DNA from: a virus
Direction: 5' to 3' (one strand)
IMG/VR virus record: IMGVR_UViG_3300010299_000034
Coordinates: 1-31,815 of that record
DNA length: 31,815 nucleotides
Shown here in pieces: positions 9,002-17,049 of this stretch. The notes beneath the pieces are model-generated. The model was given only the letters and a program-made list of their open reading frames with translations, was not told where the DNA came from and searched no databases. Positions within the stretch are counted from its first letter, which is position 1; each line of letters starts with the position of its first letter. The position numbers were made by a program, and so were the translations under genes.

Positions 9002-9287
9002 GTGGAAAAGTACGCGGTTATTAATTGCAGTACTAGGATTGTTATATATTGTATGGGTAACAAATATAGCTAAAGTACACGGATGGCCTGATGTTATAAT
9101 ACAGGCACTGTATACAGTAGGAGTTATTTGTGGCGGTTATATAGGGCTAAATACTTTAAGGCCGTCCGGAATTCTAAACAATTTCGGTGGAATTGGCGGA
9201 CAAGCCATTAACATTATCAATTCAGATATTCGTAAAAAGTCGCCAGGGTTCGAGGATAAATCTGATCCAGAGGAGATGCCGTTATGA
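8973..9287 (+). CDS. Small two-helix membrane protein, holin candidate
   Basis: 104 residues with two hydrophobic segments, about 15-33 (RLLIAVLGLLYIVWVTNIA) and 40-60 (VIIQALYTVGVICGGYIGL). A basic N-terminus precedes the first and a polar tail follows the second. Size and topology fit a class II-type holin, which makes the inner-membrane holes that release or activate the endolysin. The neighbour supports this: the amidase gene starts four bases before this gene ends. The start overlaps the zinc-ribbon gene by 29 bases, and no closer ATG is available that keeps the N-terminus. Holin function is inferred from topology and position, since holins share little sequence. Confidence 0.65.
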   Translation: MQQDKDIKNKWKSTRLLIAVLGLLYIVWVTNIAKVHGWPDVIIQALYTVGVICGGYIGLNTLRPSGILNNFGGIGGQAINIINSDIRKKSPGFEDKSDPEEMPL

Positions 9288-9763
9288 TAGATTTTGGTAG
9301 ACCTATAAAACGTATAGTATTACATTGTACAGCTAGTTCATTGAGTGCGACGAAGCAGCAGATATTAGATTATTGGCGTAACGAATTGGGATGGAGGTAT
9401 CCTGGCTATCATTACTTGATTGACCAATACGGCACTAGGCATATTTTATCTCACTTATCAAAGCCTACAAATGGAGTGAAAGGATATAATTGGAATTCAG
9501 TTCATATTTCATATATAGGAGGCAAAGGAGGAATAGATAATAGAACTGATGCCCAGAAACGTGAAATGGAAAATCTTTTATTGGAACTATGTAGCGACAA
9601 GATCTTAGGACCGAAACAAATTTTAGGTCATAGAGATTTATCTCCGGACCGAGACGGTGACGGTATTATAGAGCCACATGAATGGACAAAGTTATGTCCA
9701 TCATTTGACGTTGCAGAATGGTTAGAAGAAATTCAATTTCATAAAAAATTACAACAGCAGTGA
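9284..9763 (+). CDS. Endolysin: N-acetylmuramoyl-L-alanine amidase (Amidase_2 family)
   Basis: A 159-residue single-domain amidase that cuts the bond between muramic acid and the stem peptide. The Amidase_2/T7 lysozyme pattern is clear: RIVLHCTAS (zinc ligand H14), GYHYLID (Y42, H43), a GHRD motif (zinc ligand H116) and WTKLCPSFDV (K136, zinc ligand C138). There is no signal peptide, so it needs a holin, which fits the upstream membrane protein. Between H116 and C138 lies a perfect EF-hand-like loop, D122-R-D124-G-D126-G-I-I-E-P-H-E133. I recall such inserts in amidases of Bacteroidetes and their phages, which bears on host choice. The ATG overlaps the previous stop (ATGA). Confidence 0.92.
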   Translation: MIDFGRPIKRIVLHCTASSLSATKQQILDYWRNELGWRYPGYHYLIDQYGTRHILSHLSKPTNGVKGYNWNSVHISYIGGKGGIDNRTDAQKREMENLLLELCSDKILGPKQILGHRDLSPDRDGDGIIEPHEWTKLCPSFDVAEWLEEIQFHKKLQQQ

Positions 9764-10155
9764 AAGAATTCTATTATAATATACCAGTAGAAGTACGGGT
9801 AGTAGCGCTTGTAATTATTGCTTTCAGTATCTGGTACATTTGGCTTAAGCCGATTAACGATACTCCGAAGAAACTTGACAAGCTAAATGAAACTATGGAC
9901 GAACTTAATAGAAAGTATAGTCCGGAATTTGAAGCTAAAATTGATAGTATTTTAGACATGTCAAAGGACTTTTTAAAGGATTCCGAAAAGGAACAGGAAA
10001 ATACGAACGAAGAAATTAAAGATAATGTTAGTACAAGGACGAAAATATTGTATAGGGATATTAACAACATTTCTACTTACACTGATGCTGAGCGTGACAG
10101 CACATGGGCAAGAGAATCAAGACAACGAGAATTCGTTATCTCCCCAGGACCGTAG
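9760..10155 (+). CDS. Membrane-anchored coiled-coil protein, inner-membrane spanin candidate
   Basis: 131 residues starting at a GTG that overlaps the amidase stop (GTGA). Residues about 11-29 form one transmembrane helix (EVRVVALVIIAFSIWYIWL). A charged, helical, coiled-coil-like domain follows (LDKLNETMDELNRKY and onward). This is the architecture of Rz-type inner-membrane spanins, and the gene directly follows the endolysin. Its last 131 bases overlap the start of the next gene in another frame, as in Rz/Rz1-type pairs. Spanins join inner and outer membranes in the last step of lysis of Gram-negative hosts. The function is inferred from architecture and position. Confidence 0.6.
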   Translation: MKEFYYNIPVEVRVVALVIIAFSIWYIWLKPINDTPKKLDKLNETMDELNRKYSPEFEAKIDSILDMSKDFLKDSEKEQENTNEEIKDNVSTRTKILYRDINNISTYTDAERDSTWARESRQREFVISPGP

Positions 10156-10591
10156 AACAGTTCCTGCATTAGTAGTTAATTATCTGCCTAGTGATTCTAT
10201 AGACTTACGACCGACTAGAATTATCTTTGATGGTAAGAAACTAGCATGTTTCGATTATGGCCAGGAAGAGTCTATGCTATTCAAGTTAGAGTTTAAGGAT
10301 TATTATAAAGAGAATACGATTGACTTACTAGATGTAATGCGTTCTCAGAACGAACATATCGATACATTGCAGTCTGTAGTTAAGTTACAAGCTCAAAATT
10401 TAGACTTGGTATTTGATGGATATAAAGATTTTAAAGATTATGGAGAGGATGCTCTAGAGTATTCCTTTAAATTGAATAGGCGTATGAAAAGACAGCAACG
10501 GGCGACTGTAATTGGATTACCATTAGCGATTGCGATTGGTTATATCGCCCGAGATCAAATCGATAGCATTCTAACTAATTTGTTTAATTAA
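10025..10591 (+). CDS. Secreted protein with signal peptide and C-terminal hydrophobic helix, possible spanin partner
   Basis: 188 residues. The N-terminus (about 1-29) is a signal peptide: basic RK, hydrophobic ILTTFLLTLMLSV, and a probable cleavage site after TAHG. There is no lipobox cysteine, so it is not a typical outer-membrane spanin lipoprotein. The body contains helical stretches (EHIDTLQSVVKLQAQNLDL). Near the C-terminus is a second hydrophobic segment rich in Gly and Ala (ATVIGLPLAIAIGYIA). It overlaps the preceding coiled-coil gene by 131 bases and its stop overlaps the terminase start. It may be the periplasmic or outer-membrane partner of the spanin candidate. The export signal is seen; the role is inferred. 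Confidence 0.6.
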   Translation: MLVQGRKYCIGILTTFLLTLMLSVTAHGQENQDNENSLSPQDRRTVPALVVNYLPSDSIDLRPTRIIFDGKKLACFDYGQEESMLFKLEFKDYYKENTIDLLDVMRSQNEHIDTLQSVVKLQAQNLDLVFDGYKDFKDYGEDALEYSFKLNRRMKRQQRATVIGLPLAIAIGYIARDQIDSILTNLFN

Positions 10592-12180
10592 TGTCTAAGC
10601 AGAAAAGTATAAAAGAACTTATACGGGAAGAGTATAAACGATGTGCGATGGACCCGGTCCATTTTATGCGCAGGTATTGTATGATCCAGCATCCAATGCG
10701 AGGAAAGATCCCTTTTCATTTATATGAATTTCAAGAAGATACATTATTAAAGTTAAGAGATAATCGTTACAACGTTATCCTTAAGTCTCGACAGATGGGT
10801 ATTTCAACCTTAACGGCTGGCTATGCATTATGGTCGATGATATTCAAAGAAGATTTTAAGGTATTGGTAATTGCAACAACACAAGAAGTTGCGAAGAACC
10901 TAGTTACGAAAGTACGTGTCATGCATGACAATTTACCTTCGTGGTTGCGAAGTAGTAGCATGGAGGATAACAAACTTTCGCTACACTTATCTAACGGGTC
11001 GCAAATCAAAGCAGTATCATCGAAAAGTGATTCAGCTAGATCGGAAGCGTTGTCATTATTAATAATTGATGAAGCAGCGTTCATTGATAGAGTTGATGAT
11101 ATATGGGTTTCGGCGCAACAGACACTAGCGACTGGCGGTTCTGCTATAATGTTATCAACCCCGAATGGTACTGGTAATTTATTCCATAAGACATGGGAGT
11201 CTGCAATAAACGACCCTGCATCCGAATTTAATGCTATCAGATTACACTGGACACTGCATCCAGAACGAGACCAGCCATGGCGAGATAAGCAAGACGAATT
11301 GCTTGGACCTAAAATGGCTGCGCAAGAATGTGATTGTTCATTTATTACATCTGGTCATACTGTAGTGGACGGCCCGGTACTTGAATGGTATAAACAATCG
11401 CATATTAAAGATCCGATTGAAAAGCGTGGAGCTGATGGCAATTATTGGTTATGGGAACATCCTAGTTATACAGCTAATGCTAGCTATGCAGTAGTAGCCG
11501 ATGTGGCCCGAGGCGACTCATCTGACTACTCGGCATTCCATGTTATAGACTTAGAATCTATGCGGCAAGTAGCTGAATATAAAGGACGTTTAGGTACTAC
11601 CGAATTCGGCCATATGCTAGTCAATGTAGCTACAGAATGGAATAATGCCTTACTAGTTATTGAAAATGCTAATATAGGATGGGCTGTTTGTCAAATAGCA
11701 ATTGACCGTAAATATGAAAACTTATATTATTCATATAGAAGTGATGGATATGTAGACGAGGAAATACAGCTGAGTAAGGGATATGACTTGAAAGGTAAGG
11801 ATAAGAAAGTAGTTGGATTCTCAACAAATGCTAGAACACGTCCTCTCATCATATCAAAACTAGAAACATACTTCAGAAAGAAAGTACCAATTATTCACTC
11901 AGAACGTTTACATGGTGAATTGCTTACATTCATCTGGCGTGGTCATAAAGCAGAAGCACAACAAGGATATAATGATGACTTGGTAATGTCATTTGCAATT
12001 GCATTATGGATACGTGATACGGCGATAAGGTTACAACAACAAGGAATCGAGTTATCCAGACGTTCTTTAGGACACTTCGGGAAGGTGCAAGGAGTGTATA
12101 CTAACGCTAAAAAGAAGCAGGATGAGTGGAATTGGAACCCAAATGGCCAGGGAGATGAAGATCTTACCTGGTTAATCTAA
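10591..12180 (+). CDS. Terminase large subunit (T4 gp17-like)
   Basis: A 529-residue DNA-packaging motor ATPase and headful nuclease. The ATPase domain shows the usual LYEFQ region, a Walker A-like SRQMGIST (66-73), a Walker B LLIIDEAAF (D160, E161), and coupling motif STPNGTGN (189-196). The RNase H-like nuclease domain shows D304 (VADVARGDSSDYS), E358 (LLVIENANIG) and NDDLV (D462, D463). Length and motif order fit complete T4-type terminases. The ATG overlaps the previous stop. It follows the lysis genes and precedes the portal to which the motor docks. No small terminase subunit is recognisable in this window. Confidence 0.97.
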   Translation: MSKQKSIKELIREEYKRCAMDPVHFMRRYCMIQHPMRGKIPFHLYEFQEDTLLKLRDNRYNVILKSRQMGISTLTAGYALWSMIFKEDFKVLVIATTQEVAKNLVTKVRVMHDNLPSWLRSSSMEDNKLSLHLSNGSQIKAVSSKSDSARSEALSLLIIDEAAFIDRVDDIWVSAQQTLATGGSAIMLSTPNGTGNLFHKTWESAINDPASEFNAIRLHWTLHPERDQPWRDKQDELLGPKMAAQECDCSFITSGHTVVDGPVLEWYKQSHIKDPIEKRGADGNYWLWEHPSYTANASYAVVADVARGDSSDYSAFHVIDLESMRQVAEYKGRLGTTEFGHMLVNVATEWNNALLVIENANIGWAVCQIAIDRKYENLYYSYRSDGYVDEEIQLSKGYDLKGKDKKVVGFSTNARTRPLIISKLETYFRKKVPIIHSERLHGELLTFIWRGHKAEAQQGYNDDLVMSFAIALWIRDTAIRLQQQGIELSRRSLGHFGKVQGVYTNAKKKQDEWNWNPNGQGDEDLTWLI

Positions 12181-12188
12181 TATTTATT
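12180..12188 (+). promoter_or_regulatory. ATATTTATT element before the portal gene
   Basis: Its first base is the last base of the terminase stop codon. It ends 15 bases before the portal ATG at 12204 and is followed by TAAAATG. No strong SD-like sequence follows here. Confidence 0.6.
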
Positions 12189-12203
12189 TAAAATGCAAAT
12201 TTC

Positions 12204-14069
12204 ATGGTAGATACATCATTACGGGCTAGGCTTTCACGTCTATTTTCTACAAATGTAATAGTACGTAGGATTGCAAAGAATAGACTTAAAGTGGTTGATA
12301 CAAACCGACTGCAGTCTAGCGGTAACTTATCAAACAGAAACCATGTAGATAGGTTTAACGGTGTTCATAGAGGAATGCCTGGCTATAATACATATGGACA
12401 AAATCAATCATTCCATACTGCAAAGATCCAGTTATTCCGTGACTATGAAGCAATGGATGCTGATCCTATTATTAGTTCAGCGTTAGATATCTACGCAGAT
12501 GAATCTACAGTTAAAGACAATGACGGGGATACACTTACAATTCGATCACACGATGAAAGGATTGTAAAGGTTCTACGTAATCTATTTAATGACATTTTAA
12601 ATATCGATTTCAATCTATGGCCCTGGATCCGTAATGCTTGTAAGTATGGAGATTTTTATCTACATTTAGATATTGAAGAAGATATTGGGATTATAAATGT
12701 AGTGCCGATATCTCCATATGAGATACGTAGAGAAGAAGGATATGAATTAGAAAATCCTTATGCTCATAGATTTGTATTAGAAGGCACTCATTCAGCTGGA
12801 TCATTTATTGCGAGTAGGGGAGAGCAGAAGATATTCGAACCATTTGAAATTGCCCACTTCCGATTATTGTCGGATACTAACTTCTTGCCATATGGTAAGT
12901 CAATGATAGAGCCAGCTCGTAAGATATTTAAACAGTTATCTCTTATGGAAGATGCTATGCTTATTCATAGGATAATGAGAGCACCGGAGCGTAGGATCTT
13001 CAAGATTGATATAGGAAACATTCCGCCTAATGAAGTAGATCAGCATATGCAGAACATCATTAATGGAATGAAGAAAGTTCCGTATATTGATGAGACTACA
13101 GGAGATTATAATCTTAAGTTCAACATACAAAATAGTATTGAAGATTACTTCATGCCAGTTAGAGGCGGAGAAAGCGGCACAGAAATTGATACATTGCCCG
13201 GACTATCCTCAGACGGACAGATTGATGATATCGATTATCTTAAGAATAAACAATTTAGCGCATTAAAGATACCAAAAGCTTTCTTAGGTTACGATGAAGG
13301 CGTAGAAGGTAAAGGTACTTTAGCACAAGAAGATATTAGATTTGCGCGTACAATTGAACGTATTCAGAAGATATTCGTTTCAGAACTTACTAAAATTGCT
13401 GTAATTCATTTATATGCTCAAGGGTTTACTGATGAAGATTTGATTAATTTCGACTTATCTCTAACTAACCCTTCATTGATATATGAAAAACAGAAAGTAG
13501 AAACTCTAAGCGAAAAGGTAACATTAGCCCAGAATCTTAAAGAATCTAGAATGTTCTCTGATCAATGGATATACGAAAACATATACGGATTGACTCGAGT
13601 CGAATGGCAGACAATGCAAGCTCAAGTTATTAATGACTTGAAAGAGGACTTCAGAAAGGATCAAATTGCATCAGAAGGTAATGACCCGACTAAGACTCAT
13701 CAGAGCTTTGGTACTCCTCATGATATCGCAGCAATGTATGTTAATAAGTCAGATATGCCAGAATTACATCCAGAAGTTGTTCCAGGCCCAGGAAGACCAA
13801 AAGGCAACGTTACTGGCCGGTCTCATAAGTCGCCATTCGGTCGCGATCCTCTAGCCGGAAAAGAGTTAGCTACATCATTGCAACAAAATTCTAGTCCATT
13901 AGATACTCGTAAGAAGAAATCCGGACCGTTTTCTATGGAGAATGCAGAGATATCTGCGTTGGTAGCTTCCATGAAGTCTAAAGATGTAATACGTAAGACT
14001 TTGATCAAGGAAGAGGTCGATAAAGACAACGGTACATTGTTGGATGAGAAGAACCTTTTAGAAGAGTAA
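12204..14069 (+). CDS. Portal vertex protein (T4 gp20-like)
   Basis: A 621-residue protein forming the ring at one capsid vertex through which DNA enters and to which terminase and neck bind. It matches the gp20 pattern: FRDYEAMDADPIISSALDIYADES near residue 90, PWIRNACKYGDFYLHLDI, a basic segment RIMRAPERRIFKID, LPGLSSDGQIDDIDYLKNKQF, and IPKAFLGYDEGVEGKGTLAQEDIRFARTIERIQ. The last 100 residues are polar and low-complexity (PGPGRPKGNVTGRSHK), probably flexible. Length is slightly above T4 gp20. It lies between the terminase and head-assembly genes, with its own upstream ATATTTATT element. Confidence 0.96.
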   Translation: MVDTSLRARLSRLFSTNVIVRRIAKNRLKVVDTNRLQSSGNLSNRNHVDRFNGVHRGMPGYNTYGQNQSFHTAKIQLFRDYEAMDADPIISSALDIYADESTVKDNDGDTLTIRSHDERIVKVLRNLFNDILNIDFNLWPWIRNACKYGDFYLHLDIEEDIGIINVVPISPYEIRREEGYELENPYAHRFVLEGTHSAGSFIASRGEQKIFEPFEIAHFRLLSDTNFLPYGKSMIEPARKIFKQLSLMEDAMLIHRIMRAPERRIFKIDIGNIPPNEVDQHMQNIINGMKKVPYIDETTGDYNLKFNIQNSIEDYFMPVRGGESGTEIDTLPGLSSDGQIDDIDYLKNKQFSALKIPKAFLGYDEGVEGKGTLAQEDIRFARTIERIQKIFVSELTKIAVIHLYAQGFTDEDLINFDLSLTNPSLIYEKQKVETLSEKVTLAQNLKESRMFSDQWIYENIYGLTRVEWQTMQAQVINDLKEDFRKDQIASEGNDPTKTHQSFGTPHDIAAMYVNKSDMPELHPEVVPGPGRPKGNVTGRSHKSPFGRDPLAGKELATSLQQNSSPLDTRKKKSGPFSMENAEISALVASMKSKDVIRKTLIKEEVDKDNGTLLDEKNLLEE

Positions 14070-14096
14070 CTTAACAATAGTTTCCTTAAGTATTGT

Positions 14097-14105
14097 ATAT
14101 TTATT
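14097..14105 (+). promoter_or_regulatory. ATATTTATT element before the 281-residue head-region gene
   Basis: Lies in the 71-base gap after the portal gene and is followed by AAAAA. The ATG at 14141 is 35 bases downstream, with GAGAGGA between as an SD-like sequence. It heads the run of head genes to 18419. Confidence 0.55.
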
Positions 14106-14140
14106 AAAAATAATCATGAATATATGAGAGGACGTATTTT

Positions 14141-14986
14141 ATGGCACGACTGAAACATTCTAAAGTAAAAAACACCGGCTTAATTTTTGAGCTATTGATA
14201 CGCCAGGTAGCTGCGGATACTATGGATGGTAGTAAGTCGAATGCTTTAAGACTAATCAGAAAGCATTTCAGTGCCAATTCAGTTCTATTTAAAGAACTTA
14301 AGTTATACCGCGCCTTGTCGGAAGAGACATTCCCGACAGAGACAAAAGCTGAAAAGTTTGTCGAGGCAGTAATCAATACAAGAGGAAAGTTATCCGAATC
14401 GGAACTACGTCGTGCTAAGTATAATCTTATTAAAGACCTTAAAGAGTTTTGTAATCCGAATGAATTTTTCAAAGCACGAGTTACTAATTATAAACTACAA
14501 GCATCTATCTTTAAGCTGTTTGAGTATAATGAAGTAGATGACCCGAAAGAATATGTAGAAACAAAATTCGGTATAACAGAACATGTTCAACGCGACAAGA
14601 ACCAGAAAGTAGAAGAAAAAACAGTTCTTGTCAACGAACATAAAGACATTCGTATATTAGCTAGTAAGATTGTAATAGATAAATTCAATCAGAAATATTC
14701 AGACCTAGGCCCTAAGCAGAAAAAACTACTTCGTGAGTATATTAATAATGTTACTGATACGGTTAAATTGAAAGATTATATCCTATCAGAAGTTGTAACA
14801 ATTAAGACGGACTTAGATAAGTTGACTAGTACTATTCCTAGTAAGGTTGTAAGAATTAAATTGCATGAAATCTCGAACATGTTGGAAGAGCTTAATAAGC
14901 GTCATGTAATTAAAGATAAAGATGTCTTGACAATATTGAGGTATTATGAGCTAATAGAAGAAATTAAAAAATTAGGAGCTAAGTAA
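14141..14986 (+). CDS. Conserved-looking helical protein between portal and protease, function unknown
   Basis: A 281-residue, Lys- and Leu-rich, almost wholly helical protein. The N-terminus (RLKHSKVKNTGLIFELLIRQV) has the look of a conserved phage family, but I cannot name it. There are no membrane segments or catalytic motifs. It lies between portal and prohead protease, where T4-like phages keep prohead core genes, so a role in head assembly is reasonable but unproven. The start is supported by GAGAGGA upstream. The stop overlaps the ATG of the next gene. Confidence 0.75.
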   Translation: MARLKHSKVKNTGLIFELLIRQVAADTMDGSKSNALRLIRKHFSANSVLFKELKLYRALSEETFPTETKAEKFVEAVINTRGKLSESELRRAKYNLIKDLKEFCNPNEFFKARVTNYKLQASIFKLFEYNEVDDPKEYVETKFGITEHVQRDKNQKVEEKTVLVNEHKDIRILASKIVIDKFNQKYSDLGPKQKKLLREYINNVTDTVKLKDYILSEVVTIKTDLDKLTSTIPSKVVRIKLHEISNMLEELNKRHVIKDKDVLTILRYYELIEEIKKLGAK

Positions 14987-15285
14987 TGGCAAGGACCGAT
15001 CTATCATATAATCCAGCAAATGTAGACGAATTTAAAAGATTAGGCCACCCCGGTCGTTACGTTGAGCCAATACGTATTGCAAATGACTCGGTAGAGTTGA
15101 CGGGGTCATTATATGGCTATGGAGCAATATTAGTACAAAACGCGTCTGGCCTGGAAGTTACTGCATCTAACGGTACAGTTATTGATGCTGCAGTATTTAC
15201 TGCAAATACTATATATGATATCGGATTGAAAAGGGTAGTTACTGGAACCTCTGGCGTTGCATATGTATTCAAAAGGTTTCAGTGA
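14986..15285 (+). CDS. Small beta-rich protein, possible virion component
   Basis: 99 residues with alternating polar and hydrophobic residues and many Gly/Val/Thr, for example SLYGYGAILVQNASGLEVTA and VAYVFKRF at the end. This is typical of small beta-sandwich decoration or tail proteins. No motif identifies it. The ATG overlaps the previous stop (TAATG) and its end overlaps the next start by four bases, so it is translated within the head gene block. A head decoration or vertex role is possible by position only. Confidence 0.7.
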   Translation: MARTDLSYNPANVDEFKRLGHPGRYVEPIRIANDSVELTGSLYGYGAILVQNASGLEVTASNGTVIDAAVFTANTIYDIGLKRVVTGTSGVAYVFKRFQ

Positions 15286-16013
15286 TGAGATATCTTAAAG
15301 AGATGAAAGAAAAGTGGACGGACGAACTTGATGAAATGTCTGTTACTGGAGCCATAGATGGAGGATCAGGCCCTCCACGTACTCCAAAAGCTTTTGGCGA
15401 TGAAGAAGATGAGAATGATAATGCTGAACAATCAGGACTAAAGAAAATGAAGAAGACTAAGAATCATACTAAAGTTGTTGAATCACAATCCTTGTTCAAG
15501 AAAATGATGTCTGAAATGTACGGTATTAATGATATTGAAGAATCTATAGGCAAGCCAAGCAAATACCAAATAGGTACTCATCCAGTTTCTCGAGAAGATT
15601 TGTTAATACATATGATCGAGAAGGAAGATGGCGACTGGAAAATGACTACGCCGGCAAAGGATAAGGAAGCAGTAAAAGCATTAGTAAAAAAATATGGAAT
15701 GGAAAATGTAGCAATAGACGGTACTCAGCGAAATGGCGACCCTGCTACATACGTATTTGTAAATGAAGCAGTTTCATATAGAGAGTTTAAAAAGGATCCT
15801 ACTTCATCCCCTAGTCAGAAAGTCAACAAAGGAATTGCAGAAGTTAACAAAATGTTAGCTGAAATAGAAAAGATTGTACACAATAATTTAAAGCTAAAAC
15901 AAGAGTCTGGTGTTGATTCTTCCCATTTTTGGAAGTCCACTGGAAAGCGTTTTTTGAAAATTAATGAGCGTATTACAAAAATTTCAAATAGATTAAAGGA
16001 ACTATCGCAATGA
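15282..16013 (+). CDS. Acidic/basic mosaic protein before the prohead protease, function unknown
   Basis: 243 residues. It starts with a charged helix, then a Gly/Pro segment VTGAIDGGSGPPRTPKAF followed by an acidic patch DEEDENDN and a lysine cluster KKMKKTKNH. The middle (about 95-165) is more ordered, and the C-terminus (about 180-243) is a predicted coiled coil. Gly/Pro segments of this kind are common in internal virion and core proteins of T4-like phages. No enzymatic motif is seen. It may be a prohead core component like the T4 gp67/gp68 group, judged only by position and charge. Confidence 0.7.
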   Translation: MMRYLKEMKEKWTDELDEMSVTGAIDGGSGPPRTPKAFGDEEDENDNAEQSGLKKMKKTKNHTKVVESQSLFKKMMSEMYGINDIEESIGKPSKYQIGTHPVSREDLLIHMIEKEDGDWKMTTPAKDKEAVKALVKKYGMENVAIDGTQRNGDPATYVFVNEAVSYREFKKDPTSSPSQKVNKGIAEVNKMLAEIEKIVHNNLKLKQESGVDSSHFWKSTGKRFLKINERITKISNRLKELSQ

Positions 16014-16165
16014 TACCAGATCGATCTTGGACACAGTTTGTTAAAGCCCATGAAGGTAAAGAGCTAACAATGGAACAACTTAAACGTCGTTATTCAGACG
16101 AACGTAAAAGACTTGCACAACAACAACAATTCATTAATTCTGGATTGTTTATGAAAGGACTATAA
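16010..16165 (+). CDS. 51-residue basic helical protein, possible prohead core peptide
   Basis: A short gene whose ATG overlaps the previous stop (ATGA at 16010-16013); its TAA at 16163-16165 is two bases before the protease ATG. The product begins MIPDRSWTQFVKAHEGKEL and continues with a charged helix MEQLKRRYSDERKRLAQQQQ, ending NSGLFMKGL. Coupling at both ends and the helical, highly charged sequence favour a real gene. T4 has a small core protein gene (gp67) near this position between portal and protease; homology is not shown. Confidence 0.7.
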   Translation: MIPDRSWTQFVKAHEGKELTMEQLKRRYSDERKRLAQQQQFINSGLFMKGL

Positions 16166-16167
16166 TA

Positions 16168-16776
16168 ATGGAAAAGCGATTATTAGTTGACTATACAGTA
16201 TTTGAAGTAACGCCTCAACAAATTAATGAGTCTTTGGCTAAGAACAATGGACGATTAATTGTAAGGGGAGTACTACAACGTGCGGAGTCTAAAAACCAAA
16301 ACGGTCGTGTATATCCAAAAGAAATATTAATGCGTGAAGCAACTAAATATACTCAAAATTTTGTTGCAGAGCGTAGAGCGATGGGAGAACTAGACCATCC
16401 AGATTCATCAGTTGTGAATCTTAATAACGTTTCTCATAATGTAATTGAGATGCAGTGGAAGGGTAATGACCTAGTTGGAGCAGTAGAAGTATTAGGAACA
16501 CCATCAGGTAATATCTTGAAAGAACTTTTCCAGTCCGGAATTAGATTAGGTATTTCTTCAAGAGGGATGGGTTCAGTAAAAGAAATTGTAAATGAAGATG
16601 GCAGCAATGCACTACAAGTGCAGCCAGACTTTGAATTAATTGCGTTTGATTTTGTATCAAACCCGTCGACTCATGGAGCATTTTTATCTCCAGTGAATGA
16701 AGGGAAGACGCATCAAGAATTAAATAAATTTGAATCGATTGAAAGATTGATTACTGATATAATAACGGAGTTCTAA
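16168..16776 (+). CDS. Prohead core protease (T4 gp21-like, peptidase S77)
   Basis: A 202-residue serine protease that matures the prohead by cutting scaffold, capsid and core proteins. It shows the family pattern: LIVRGVLQRAESKNQNGRVY near residues 30-49, GELDHP (catalytic His H77), and LGISSRGMGS (catalytic Ser S130 or S131), then FELIAFDFVSNPSTHGA. Length is close to T4 gp21. It follows two small core-type genes and precedes the scaffold and capsid genes across a block of unknown genes. Its stop overlaps the next start (TAATG). Confidence 0.95.
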   Translation: MEKRLLVDYTVFEVTPQQINESLAKNNGRLIVRGVLQRAESKNQNGRVYPKEILMREATKYTQNFVAERRAMGELDHPDSSVVNLNNVSHNVIEMQWKGNDLVGAVEVLGTPSGNILKELFQSGIRLGISSRGMGSVKEIVNEDGSNALQVQPDFELIAFDFVSNPSTHGAFLSPVNEGKTHQELNKFESIERLITDIITEF

Positions 16777-17045
16777 TGGCATTAGAAGATTTAGCAGGCA
16801 CATCACAATACGGACCAAATAACCCCGGCCGGAGAGGTACGGGTACAGTCCTAGGACCAAATACTAGTCCATTAACGAATGCTCCCTTAGGCAATCCAGT
16901 TACCCAGGGAGGAGTACAGCATTCAGAACTTAAATCTGCATCGCATTCGAGTATTTACGGTCCAACAAATACCGAAGGTCAACGAGGCACTGGATTCATT
17001 CCAGACCCATATGGAAATATTCCATCTGAATTAACAACTGATTAA
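16776..17045 (+). CDS. Small Gly/Pro-rich protein with an internal repeat
   Basis: 89 residues, low in hydrophobics, probably disordered. It contains two related units: YGPNNPGRRGTG (12-23) and YGPTNTEGQRGTG (61-73), each followed by a short Pro/Gly stretch. I do not recognise the family. It sits between the protease and the repeat-bounded genes, coupled to the protease by TAATG. A flexible core or virion peptide is likely from composition; no function can be assigned. Confidence 0.7.
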   Translation: MALEDLAGTSQYGPNNPGRRGTGTVLGPNTSPLTNAPLGNPVTQGGVQHSELKSASHSSIYGPTNTEGQRGTGFIPDPYGNIPSELTTD

Positions 17046-17049
17046 TATC

